From positions 1-10,881 of the forward strand of contig VAZT01000108.1 of the NCBI GenBank assembly GCA_005884825.1: a DNA stretch of 10,881 bases, given 5' to 3'. A program made the position numbers and the translations under genes. Position 1 is the first letter of the stretch, and every line of letters starts with the position of its first letter. The DNA is from Alphaproteobacteria bacterium (lineage in GTDB: Bacteria; Pseudomonadota; Alphaproteobacteria; ATCC43930; CGMCC-115725). The notes beneath the pieces were generated by a model. That model made no database searches and was not told the DNA's origin. It saw only the letters and a program-made list of their open reading frames with translations. Positions 1 through 6,647 of the stretch are shown here, piece after piece.

Positions 1-404
1 CTGCCATCGGCCGAAGCCGAGATGCCAAAGCCGGGCGATGTGCCGGGGATCTTGTCCTCTTGGAGCTTCTGGTTGAGCGCCTGGGCCTGCGGTGTGCCGT
101 AGACCATCATCGAGACGGCGCCATCGCCCTTCTGGCGCTCGTACTCCTCGACTGCCGGCGGCACCTTGTATTCGTTGTCGAGCTCATTGTAATTGATCTT
201 GTAACCCTCGATGCCGCCCTTTGAGTTGATAAGGCTCATATAGTCTTGCTGTGCCGGGCAAATCACCACGCCGACGATCTGTGTCGGCCCGGTGTGATCG
301 CACTGCGCGCCGATCATCACCTCCTTCTGCTGAGCAAACGCAGTTCCGGCAAAGCCGAGCGCAGTCGCGGTGGCCGCCATCATGATCTTCGACAAGCTCG
401 TCAT
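1..404 (-). CDS. Branched-chain amino acid-type ABC transporter, periplasmic substrate-binding protein (5' part only)
   Basis: This is the first 134 residues of a type I periplasmic binding protein (Peripla_BP_6/LivK-like); the rest lies beyond the left edge. The ATG at 404 follows a strong ribosome binding site (GGGAGGA, 7 bases upstream). Residues 1-24 form a Sec signal peptide (charged start, alanine-rich core, cleavage after AFA before QQKE), so the protein should be periplasmic. The mature part has the expected layout: a strand near IGAQCDHTGP, a GGIEGYKI hairpin, then VPPAVEEYERQ and a VYGTPQAQA segment. Cysteines at 35 and 49 could pair in the periplasm (inference). It starts 28 bases after the livM stop, so it is the last visible gene of the transporter operon. 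The ligand cannot be read from sequence; the CoA ligase in the operon suggests a carboxylic acid rather than an amino acid. Confidence 0.9.
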   Translation of the reverse strand, partial: MTSLSKIMMAATATALGFAGTAFAQQKEVMIGAQCDHTGPTQIVGVVICPAQQDYMSLINSKGGIEGYKINYNELDNEYKVPPAVEEYERQKGDGAVSMMVYGTPQAQALNQKLQEDKIPGTSPGFGISASADG

Positions 405-432
405 CGTGTTCCTCCCTTTGCTGTCGCGCGGT

Positions 433-1500
433 TCAATATGAAAAGGGCCACACCCGGAAGTAGTTGCGGATGTTGCGCCACAAGCGGTTGAGCCCCTCGG
501 GCTCGACCACCAGGAAGAAGATGATCAGGCCGCCGAACAGGATCAGCCGCAGATTGGGGATGATGTTGGCGAGATCGGCCGCCGAAAAGATCAGTCCTCC
601 GAACGATTCGAGGAACCAGCGCGTCACGATCGGCAGCAAAGTCACAAAGGCGGCGCCGAAGATCGAGCCGAGGATCGAGCCGAGCCCGCCGATGATGATC
701 ATCGCCAGATAGTCGATCGAAACGGTCAGCTGGAACTGTTCGTAATTGGCGATCCCCAAATAATAGGTATAGAGCACACCGGTAACCCCGGCGTAAAAGG
801 ACGAGATCGCAAACGCGATGAGCTTGTAGCGAAACGTGCTGATGCCGATGATCTCGGCGGCGATGTCCTGGTCGCGAACCGCGATGAAGGCGCGGCCGAT
901 CCGGCTGCGCACCAGGTTCGAGGTGCCGACGATCGCCAGCACTGCGAACCCCATCAAGAACAAGTAGAGCTGGGTTTGGCTCTTGAGCTGCACGCCGAAA
1001 AAGCTCGGCCGCGGCACCTGTATCGAGGCCTGCACCCCGCCCGAGATCGCCGGCACATGATTGATCGTCCATTCGATGATCAACTGGGCGGCAAGCGTAG
1101 CGATCGCGAGATAGATGCCCTTGATGCGCAATGACGGGATGCCGACGACTGCGCCGATCAGCGCCGCCATCAGTCCACCCGCCGGTATCGTGACCCAGAA
1201 TGGCGCGTCGAGGCGGACGACGAGGTTGGCGGCGGTGTAGGCGCCGACCGACATGAAGGCGCCGTGCCCGATCGAGATCTGCCCGGTGTATCCCACCAGG
1301 ACGTTGAGGCCGAGCGCGCCGACGATGGCGATCAGGATCAGATTGAGGATCGAGACGTAATACTCGCCCAGCGTCAGCGGCACGATGACGATGAACAGGC
1401 CGGCAAACGCCGCCACCGCCCATTTGGCGATCGGCAGCGGATAGAGCGCCATGTCGGCGGCGTAGCTGGTCTTGAACACCCCGGATTCGCGGTGGAACAT
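433..1500 (-). CDS. livM: LivM-type branched-chain ABC transporter permease
   Basis: This inner-membrane permease has 355 residues and multiple hydrophobic helices. It pairs with LivH to form the import channel of a HAAT-family ABC transporter. Family signatures are visible: GYTGQISIGHGAFMSVGAY at 70-88, the cytoplasmic loop GRAFIAVRDQDIAAEIIGI at 202-220 that should contact the ATPase, GGLGSILGS at 271-279, and the C-terminal EPEGL at 333-337. The start at 1500 is kept because the N-terminus (RESGVFKTSYAAD) resembles what I recall for this LivM subgroup, and GTGAGG lies just upstream, though closely spaced. An internal ATG at 1452 has no better ribosome binding site. It lies 149 bases after livH, unusually far for this gene pair because a hairpin repeat fills the gap. 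The symbol denotes the family; the substrate is not known. Confidence 0.93.
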   Translation of the reverse strand: MFHRESGVFKTSYAADMALYPLPIAKWAVAAFAGLFIVIVPLTLGEYYVSILNLILIAIVGALGLNVLVGYTGQISIGHGAFMSVGAYTAANLVVRLDAPFWVTIPAGGLMAALIGAVVGIPSLRIKGIYLAIATLAAQLIIEWTINHVPAISGGVQASIQVPRPSFFGVQLKSQTQLYLFLMGFAVLAIVGTSNLVRSRIGRAFIAVRDQDIAAEIIGISTFRYKLIAFAISSFYAGVTGVLYTYYLGIANYEQFQLTVSIDYLAMIIIGGLGSILGSIFGAAFVTLLPIVTRWFLESFGGLIFSAADLANIIPNLRLILFGGLIIFFLVVEPEGLNRLWRNIRNYFRVWPFSY

Positions 1501-1503
1501 CGC

Positions 1504-1639
1504 CCCTCACCCGCCTCGCTGCGCTCGGCACCCTCTCCCGCAGTGCAGGAGAGGGGCTACAAGGCGAAGGAGCGCAGAGCCCCTCTCCCGCACTGCGGGA
1601 GAGAGCGGACCCAGCCCGCCAGGGCTGGGCGGGTGAGGG
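1504..1639. repeat. Nested GC-rich inverted-repeat element between livH and livM
   Basis: The livH-livM gap is almost entirely palindromic. Outer arms CCCTCACCCGCC (1504-1515) and GGCGGGTGAGGG (1628-1639) are perfect 12-base complements. Inside are three hairpins: CCCTCTCC 1531-1538 with GGAGAGGG 1548-1555; a perfect 10-bp stem CTCTCCCGCA 1583-1592 with TGCGGGAGAG 1594-1603 around one base; and CCCAGCCC 1610-1617 with GGGCTGGG 1622-1629. This looks like the REP/MITE-type intergenic repeats common in high-GC alphaproteobacteria (from memory, not searched). In the livH-livM transcript it could act as a pause, processing or mRNA-stability element. I see no coding potential in it. Confidence 0.75.
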
Positions 1640-1649
1640 CTGCCCCCAA

Positions 1650-2549
1650 TCACACGCGCTCGATCCGGCGGCGGCCGAAGATGCCCTCGGGGCGAATCAT
1701 CAGCGCCGCGATCATCAGGATGTAAGGGGCAAAGTCCTTCGTGCCGCCGCCGACGTACGGGTCGAGATAGCCGGCGGCGAGGTTTTCGACGATGCCGACG
1801 ATCAGCCCGCCGACCACCGCGCCGATGATCGAATCGAGGCCGCCCAGGATCACGACCGGAAAGACTTTGAGGCCGACGAGGGCGAGCTGGTTGTCGACCC
1901 CGAGCATCGTTCCCCAAACGACCCCGCCGAGCGCCGAAACGATGCCTGCCATCGCCCAAGCGAGCGCGAAATAACGCCGTACATCGATGCCCATCGCCAT
2001 CGCCACCTGTTGGCTGTCGGCGACGGCGCGCATCGCGATGCCGATGCGGCTCTTGAGGAAAAACCAGCTGAAGGCGGCGAGAAAGACGATGCTGACGACC
2101 GCTCCGACCACCTGGACCGGCGGCAGCATGACCGGGCCCAATTCGATCGGCTCGTCGCCGATCGGCATCACGATGGCCCGCGTGCCGGCCCCAAAGGCCA
2201 ATGTCGCCGTGCCCCGCAACACCGCGGCGAGGCCGATCGTTGCCATCACGACGGCAATGACCGGCCGCCCGATCAGCGGCCGCAGCACGACCCGCTCGAG
2301 ACCGAAGCCGAGCAGCACCATGCCGCTGACGGAGAGCAGGGCCGAAACCCAGAACGGCGCCCCGAGGATCTCGGCCGCCCCCGCGGCGATGAACCCGGCG
2401 AACATGACGAACTCGCCCTGAGCGAAATTGATCGCGTCGGTCGCCTTGTAGATCAGCACAAAGCCGAGCGCGATCAGCGCATACATCAGCCCGATCATCA
2501 CGCCATTGGTCAGCAGGACCAGCGTAAATTGCCATTCGAACTCAGGCAT
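1650..2549 (-). CDS. livH: LivH-type branched-chain ABC transporter permease
   Basis: This is the second membrane-spanning subunit of the HAAT-family importer, 299 residues from the chosen start. Typical LivH segments are present: an N-terminal helix followed by YALIALGFVLIYKATDAINF and AQGEFVMFAGFI, the loop AVADSQQVAMAMGID, GGLDSIIGAVVGG, and the terminal IRPEGIFG with a basic tail. The frame is open to an ATG at 2582, but that codon lies inside the left arm of a dispersed repeat (2577-2658) and would add only 11 residues unlike the family. I therefore prefer the ATG at 2549 (MPEFEWQF), although neither start has a convincing ribosome binding site. It follows the acyl-CoA ligase gene in the operon and precedes livM. 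Confidence 0.92.
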   Translation of the reverse strand: MPEFEWQFTLVLLTNGVMIGLMYALIALGFVLIYKATDAINFAQGEFVMFAGFIAAGAAEILGAPFWVSALLSVSGMVLLGFGLERVVLRPLIGRPVIAVVMATIGLAAVLRGTATLAFGAGTRAIVMPIGDEPIELGPVMLPPVQVVGAVVSIVFLAAFSWFFLKSRIGIAMRAVADSQQVAMAMGIDVRRYFALAWAMAGIVSALGGVVWGTMLGVDNQLALVGLKVFPVVILGGLDSIIGAVVGGLIVGIVENLAAGYLDPYVGGGTKDFAPYILMIAALMIRPEGIFGRRRIERV

Positions 2550-2576
2550 CGGCGCGCTCGGGTGTCGCTTCGCATC

Positions 2577-2658
2577 CGTCATTCCCGCGAAAGCGGGAAT
2601 CCAGGGGCGGCAGATATGTCCATAGACGCCCTGGACCCCCGCTTTCGCGGGGGTGACG
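2577..2658. repeat. Dispersed inverted-repeat element, copy 1 (ligase-livH gap)
   Basis: The left arm 2577-2604 and right arm 2631-2658 are 28-base imperfect inverted repeats; by eye 24 of 28 positions match. Each arm is itself a hairpin: TTCCCGC-GAAA-GCGGGAA on the left and CCCCCGC-TTTC-GCGGGGG on the right. The 26-base core differs from that of the second copy at 9444-9547, while the arms agree closely. The ATTCCC-N8-GGGAAT core of the left arm has the same pattern as neisserial dRS3 repeats (established pattern; relationship here is inference). It separates the ligase stop from the livH start and could modulate expression of the downstream transporter genes. Confidence 0.85.
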
Positions 2659-2671
2659 ATAGAAATATCGA

Positions 2672-4603
2672 TTAGGCATAAGCCGGTTCGCGGGCCGGTT
2701 CCGCGGGTTCGAGGATGTCCTCGATTACGATCGTCGAGGTCAGGGTCGCCTTCCGGCCGTCCTCATAGGTGATCTCGGTGGTGATTTCGACCTCCGCCTC
2801 ACCGCTGTAGAACGCGTCGATAACGGCGGCATATTTCTCGGCCACGAAGCGGCGCCGGATCTTGCGTGTGCGCGTGATCTCGTTGTCGTCGGCGTCGAAC
2901 TCTTTGTTGAGCAGCACAAAGCGCCGGAGGCGCGCGGCCGCCGGCAAAGAGGCGTTGACCTCGGCGATCTCATCGGCGATCAGGCGCCGCACCTCGGGCT
3001 TGGCGCTCAAATCCTGGAACGAGGTGTAGGCGAGGTTGCGCCGCTCCGCCCAGTTCCCGACTGTCGTCAGATCGATCGCGACGATCGCCGCGACAAATGG
3101 CCGGCGGTCGCCAAAAGCGACGGCTTCGGCGATGAACGGGCTGAATTTGAGCTTGTTCTCGACGAATTGCGGTGCAAACGGCGTGCCGTCGGAGAGCTTG
3201 CCCACATCCTTGGCGCGGTCGACGATGACGAGATGGCCGCGGCGGTCGACAAAGCCGGAATCGCCGCTGCGCAGCCACCCGTCGTCGGTCATCGTCTCGC
3301 GGGTGGCGTCCGGCTGCTTGTAATAGCCCTTGAATACCGCGGCGGAGCGGATCAGCACCTCGCCGTCCTCGGCAATGCGCACTTCGGAACCTGGTGTGAC
3401 CCGGCCGACCGTGTCCGGGTCCGCTTCGCCGTCGGGCTGTAACGAGGCGAGACCGGCAAGCTCGGTCGAGCCCCAAACCTGCTTGATATTGACCCCGAAC
3501 GCGCGAAAGAACCGGAAGGTATCGGGACCGAGCGGCGCGCCGCCGGTATAGACCCAGCGCGCCCGCCGCAGGCCCAGCTGGTCGCGTACCGGCCCGTAGA
3601 CCAGCACCTCGCCGAGCGCAAGGCCCAGCCGCGAGATCAGCGAGGGTTGCTTGCCTTCGCCTTTCCGCTGCTCCGCCCGCTCAGCGAGCCCGCGGAAGAA
3701 TTCGAAGAGCCGACGCTTCAGCGGCGTCGAATCGGCCGCCCTGACCCGCAATTGGGTCAGCATGTTCTCCCAGATCCGCGGCGGCGCGATGGCGATCGTC
3801 GGACCGAGCTCGCGCAGATCGCGCTGCACGGTCTGCGGCCGCTCCGGACAGTTGCAGGTGAACCCGACGAGCAAGGTCAGCACCAGCGAGAACAGCGAGT
3901 CGCCGATCCACGCCATCGGCAGGTAGCACAAGAGCTCGTCGGTGGCGCGGATGTCCTCCGCCGCAATAAAGCCCTGCGCCGAGCTCAGCAGATTGGCGTG
4001 CGACAGCATCACCCCTTTTGGGCGGCCGGTCGTTCCCGAAGTATAGGTGAGAAGCGCCAGATCATCCGGATCGCCGCTATCGATCTCGGCCTCGACATAT
4101 CCGGGGTTCGCCGCGCCGAACTCGCGGCCGGCCGCCTGCATATCGGCGAATGACTGGAGGCCGCCGCTGGAGTAGTGCCGCAGCCCCTTCGGATCGTCAT
4201 AGACGACGAATTCGAGATGCGGCAGCTCCGATCGCAACGACAGGATTTTATCGACCTGCTCCTGGTCCTCGGCGACGACGACCGAAACCTCGGCGTGGTT
4301 CAGCACAAAGACCAGCTCGCTGGCGATCGAGTCCTGGTACATCGGCACCGCGGTGCCGCCGAGGCATTGGGCCGCCAGCTGCGCCCAATAGAGGCTGGGC
4401 CGATTGTCGCCAATGACCGCGAGCTTGTCGCCGCGGCGAAAGCCGTGCGCGGCCAGGCCCAGCGCAAAATCGCGCACCTCCTCCCAATACTGCGCCCAGG
4501 TGAAGGTCTGCCAGATCCCGTGGTTCTTTTCGCGGATCGCCGGCCTCCCCGCCATTTGTTCGGCGTTGCGCCGCAGCAGACGCGGCAGGGTCGATTGCGT
4601 CAT
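2672..4603 (-). CDS. AMP-dependent acyl-CoA synthetase/ligase of a LIV transporter operon
   Basis: This 643-residue adenylate-forming enzyme should activate a carboxylic acid with ATP and join it to CoA in the cytoplasm. Visible ANL-family motifs are the nucleotide loop YTSGTTGRPKG at 187-197, VWGSTE at 376-381, LRSGDSG at 444-450, the hinge DRAKD at 462-466, and a C-terminal TRTRKIRRRF that likely holds the catalytic lysine (K581). The length and region 470-490 fit the long-chain acyl-CoA synthetase branch. After about residue 600 there is a charged beta-strand-like tail (ITTEITYEDGRKATL), as I recall for ligases in LIV clusters. The ATG at 4603 overlaps the livG stop (ATGA), which fixes the start and implies translational coupling. 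Longer in-frame upstream sequence is antiphase to livG and not coding. The substrate is unknown: fatty, aromatic or other acid are all possible. Confidence 0.94.
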   Translation of the reverse strand: MTQSTLPRLLRRNAEQMAGRPAIREKNHGIWQTFTWAQYWEEVRDFALGLAAHGFRRGDKLAVIGDNRPSLYWAQLAAQCLGGTAVPMYQDSIASELVFVLNHAEVSVVVAEDQEQVDKILSLRSELPHLEFVVYDDPKGLRHYSSGGLQSFADMQAAGREFGAANPGYVEAEIDSGDPDDLALLTYTSGTTGRPKGVMLSHANLLSSAQGFIAAEDIRATDELLCYLPMAWIGDSLFSLVLTLLVGFTCNCPERPQTVQRDLRELGPTIAIAPPRIWENMLTQLRVRAADSTPLKRRLFEFFRGLAERAEQRKGEGKQPSLISRLGLALGEVLVYGPVRDQLGLRRARWVYTGGAPLGPDTFRFFRAFGVNIKQVWGSTELAGLASLQPDGEADPDTVGRVTPGSEVRIAEDGEVLIRSAAVFKGYYKQPDATRETMTDDGWLRSGDSGFVDRRGHLVIVDRAKDVGKLSDGTPFAPQFVENKLKFSPFIAEAVAFGDRRPFVAAIVAIDLTTVGNWAERRNLAYTSFQDLSAKPEVRRLIADEIAEVNASLPAAARLRRFVLLNKEFDADDNEITRTRKIRRRFVAEKYAAVIDAFYSGEAEVEITTEITYEDGRKATLTSTIVIEDILEPAEPAREPAYA

Positions 4604-5427
4604 GCGGCGGCCGCCTCCCGGCGTTCCTTCGCGGTACCGAGATAGGCACGGATCACATCCGGGTGGCGCTGCACCTCGCCGGGGCTGCCCTCGGCAATTT
4701 TGCGGCCACGGTCGAGCACCGCGACGCGGTCGGAAATGTCCATCACCACTGCCATGTCGTGCTCGATCAGGATGACCGTCGTGCCCCATTGCTGGTTCAC
4801 GTCGAGAACAAAGCGGGCCATGTCCTCTTTTTCTTCCTGGTTCATGCCGCCCATCGGCTCGTCGAGCAGCAGCAATTTCGGGTCGAGCGCCAGGGCCCGC
4901 GCCAATTCGACGCGTTTTCTCAGACCATAGGCGAGCCCGCTCGTCGGCTGCTTGCGCAAATCCTCGAGCTCGAGAAGCTCGATCAGCTCCTCCGCCCGCG
5001 CACGATGCGCGATCTCCTCCTTCTGCGCCAGGCCCCAATAGATGAAGGAGGACAGCACCCCGGCCTTCATGTGCACGTGACGCCCGAGCATGATGTTGTC
5101 GAGCACCGTCATGCCGGCGAATAGCGCGATGTTCTGAAATGTGCGGGCGATCCCGAGCGCGGCGACATGCGAAGGACGAGCGCCGGTGATGTCCTTGCCC
5201 GCAAATACGATATTGCCGGTGTCGGGCCGGTAGAAGCCGCTGATCATGTTGAGGAGCGAGGTCTTGCCCGCGCCGTTCGGGCCAATAACCGAGATCAGCT
5301 CGCCGGAGCGGACCGAGAGCGTAACCGCCTCGACCGCTCGCACGCCGCCAAAGTGCTTCGAGACGCCCGAGATGGCGAGCTGCGCCTCTCCGGGAGAGAC
5401 CTCGCCGCCGTTCACATCACCTGACAC
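4600..5427 (-). CDS. livG: LivG-type branched-chain ABC transporter ATP-binding protein
   Basis: This is a cytoplasmic ATPase subunit, 275 residues from the chosen start. From that start, Walker A GPNGAGKT is at 49-56, the Q-loop (RTFQN) near 98, the signature region YGLRKRVELARALA at 167-180 (LSGGQ replaced by AYGLR, a LivG-like variation), Walker B LLLLDEP at 185-191 with its glutamate, and the switch histidine in IEHD at 223. The insert between Q-loop and signature (HVHMKAGVLSSFIYWG) is typical of LivG rather than LivF. The start is uncertain: the frame is open to a GTG at 5478, with further GTGs at 5427 and 5415 and no early ATG. The GTG at 5478 lacks a ribosome binding site and would put the 18-bp palindrome inside the coding region, so I chose 5427. 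It is the first gene of the operon and overlaps the ligase by 4 bases. Confidence 0.92.
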   Translation of the reverse strand: MSGDVNGGEVSPGEAQLAISGVSKHFGGVRAVEAVTLSVRSGELISVIGPNGAGKTSLLNMISGFYRPDTGNIVFAGKDITGARPSHVAALGIARTFQNIALFAGMTVLDNIMLGRHVHMKAGVLSSFIYWGLAQKEEIAHRARAEELIELLELEDLRKQPTSGLAYGLRKRVELARALALDPKLLLLDEPMGGMNQEEKEDMARFVLDVNQQWGTTVILIEHDMAVVMDISDRVAVLDRGRKIAEGSPGEVQRHPDVIRAYLGTAKERREAAAA

Positions 5428-5458
5428 GATCCCGCCCGCATTTCCTCGCCCTTCCGCC

Positions 5459-5476
5459 GGCGCGCATATGCGCGCC
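5459..5476. promoter_or_regulatory. Perfect 18-bp palindrome in the divergent liv/cobW intergenic region
   Basis: GGCGCGCATATGCGCGCC reads identically on both strands. It lies about 32 bases upstream of the preferred livG start and about 146 bases upstream of the preferred CobW start, in the only divergent promoter region of the window (5428-5622). A continuous dyad of this length between divergent genes is a plausible operator for a dimeric regulator. No regulator gene is adjacent, and I could not pick convincing -35/-10 boxes on either strand. If livG actually starts at GTG 5478, the palindrome would lie within its first codons. Confidence 0.45.
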
Positions 5477-5622
5477 ACTTATGGCAGGCATGATGCAGAC
5501 GCGGGTGGCAGAAGGCAATGGCCTATGTCACTGCCGCGCTTTACTTTTGCCGCCCATCTTGCCGCTCCGGCCGCGACGTGAAACGATCGGTGCCGGAACG
5601 TCGCCGCGGAGAATGGTTAAGC

Positions 5623-6615
5623 GTGGCCCTGCCGGAGACTCTGCCCACGACAGTGCTGACCGGGTTTCTCGGCAGTGGCAAAACGACGCTGCTGCGCCGT
5701 GCGCTCCTCTCGCCCGCCCTCGCCGATACGGCGGTCATCATCAACGAGCTCGGCGAGATCGCGATCGACCATCACCTCGTCAATTTCGTCGAGGGCAGTG
5801 TGTTGGAGCTGCCGGGGGGATGCCTGTGCTGTGCGGTGCGGGAGGACCTCGCGCGCACGTTGCGCGGCCTCCTGGACCGCCGCGATACCGGCGAGATCAG
5901 GCAATTTCGCCGGGTAGACATCGAAACCACCGGGCTCGCCGACCCCGCGCCGATCCTCTTCACATTGGGCGCCGATCCGACGCTGGATCACTCGTTGCAC
6001 TTGGCGCGGGTCGTCACTCTCGTTGACGCGGTAAACGGCGCCGACAGTCTCGACCGCTTCGCCGAGGCCGGGCGGCAAGCTGCCCTCGCCGACACGTTGG
6101 TGATCACCAAGACCGACCTCGCGCCGCTCGGTCCGGATCTCGCCCGCCGCCTCGACGCGCTCAACGACCGCGCCAACCGCATCCTCGCGGCCGAGACCGA
6201 GGATGCCGGCCCGGTGCTGTTTGGCGGCGGCAAACCATCGACCACTCCGGTAACGCCGGCCGAGCCGGTCGCCATCCATACCCACGGCATCGATGCTTTC
6301 GGTGTGATCCTCGAAGGAGCCCTGAGTCGGCTCGACTTCGCCCGCGCTCTGGGAGGCCTCGCCCGCGAGCGCGGCACCGATCTGCTGCGGGTCAAGGGGA
6401 TCGTGTGCTTCTCCGACCGTCCGGAGCGGCCGGCTGTGGTGCAAGCGGCTCAGCATGCGATGTTCGCGCCGGAGTGGCTCGACGACTGGCCGGACCAGGA
6501 TCACCGCAATCGGCTGGTCTTCATCGTCCACGACATCCCGCGCAGCGAAATCCTCGCGCATTTCGCGTTCGCCCGCCCCCTCCCCTTCCCTCCCCCGCAT
6601 GCGGGGCAGGGTTAG
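5623..6615 (+). CDS. CobW/COG0523-family GTP-binding metallochaperone
   Basis: This 330-residue G3E GTPase probably uses GTP hydrolysis to deliver a metal ion to a client protein in the cytoplasm. From the chosen start: Walker A GFLGSGKTT at 14-22, INELGEIAIDHHLV at 40-53, the metal-binding GGCLCC with CLCC at 67-70, ETTGLADP at 101-108, and the guanine-specificity TKTD at 162-165. The C-terminal domain (LLRVKGIVCF through RLVFIVHDIP) matches the CobW C-terminal fold. The frame is open from 5518, but homologous sequence begins just before TVLTGFLG. The GTG at 5623 fits, with GGAGA ten bases upstream; GTGs at 5578 and 5590 are alternatives. The last ~13 residues (proline-rich LPFPPPHAGQG) come from a GC-rich repeat. 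No histidine-rich metal loop is seen. The client is probably the amidohydrolase starting 32 bases downstream (inference). Confidence 0.92.
   Translation: MALPETLPTTVLTGFLGSGKTTLLRRALLSPALADTAVIINELGEIAIDHHLVNFVEGSVLELPGGCLCCAVREDLARTLRGLLDRRDTGEIRQFRRVDIETTGLADPAPILFTLGADPTLDHSLHLARVVTLVDAVNGADSLDRFAEAGRQAALADTLVITKTDLAPLGPDLARRLDALNDRANRILAAETEDAGPVLFGGGKPSTTPVTPAEPVAIHTHGIDAFGVILEGALSRLDFARALGGLARERGTDLLRVKGIVCFSDRPERPAVVQAAQHAMFAPEWLDDWPDQDHRNRLVFIVHDIPRSEILAHFAFARPLPFPPPHAGQG
6588..6611. repeat. GC-rich palindromic repeat at the 3' end of the CobW-family gene
   Basis: A perfect 14-bp palindrome, CCCCGCATGCGGGG (6593-6606), is flanked by CCCT and AGGG, giving a hairpin over 6588-6611. Its C-rich left flank and G-rich right flank resemble the common alphaproteobacterial intergenic repeats of the CCCTCCCCCGC type. 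It overlaps the last codons and precedes the stop at 6613, so it has probably replaced or extended the original C-terminus of the GTPase. Confidence 0.6.
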
Positions 6616-6647
6616 GGTGGGGCTTTGGCAGCATTAGGAGGCTTCAT

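Noticed and set aside
401..1531. A 376-codon open frame on the minus strand overlapping livM
   Set aside because: It is arginine-rich, lacks hydrophobic helices, and is a phase shadow of livM, whose frame carries clear LivM motifs.
1504..1639. CRISPR array
   Set aside because: The repeated units are palindromes of different sequence and spacing, without regular direct repeats and unique spacers, and no cas genes are present.
1507..2535. A 342-codon open frame on the minus strand overlapping livH
   Set aside because: It is a shadow of livH; its tail runs into the hairpin repeat and it shows no family motif.
2672..4603. Ligase as a peptide synthetase adenylation module
   Set aside because: There is no carrier or condensation domain, and the length and C-terminal region fit acyl-CoA synthetases in a LIV operon.
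4604..5038. Upstream extension of the ligase into a 788-residue protein
   Set aside because: The extension is antiphase to livG, whose motifs are intact; the ATGA overlap at 4600-4603 gives the natural ligase start.
5617..6600. A 327-codon minus-strand frame opposite the CobW-family gene
   Set aside because: It is the usual antisense open frame in high-GC coding sequence; its translation has no recognisable motif.
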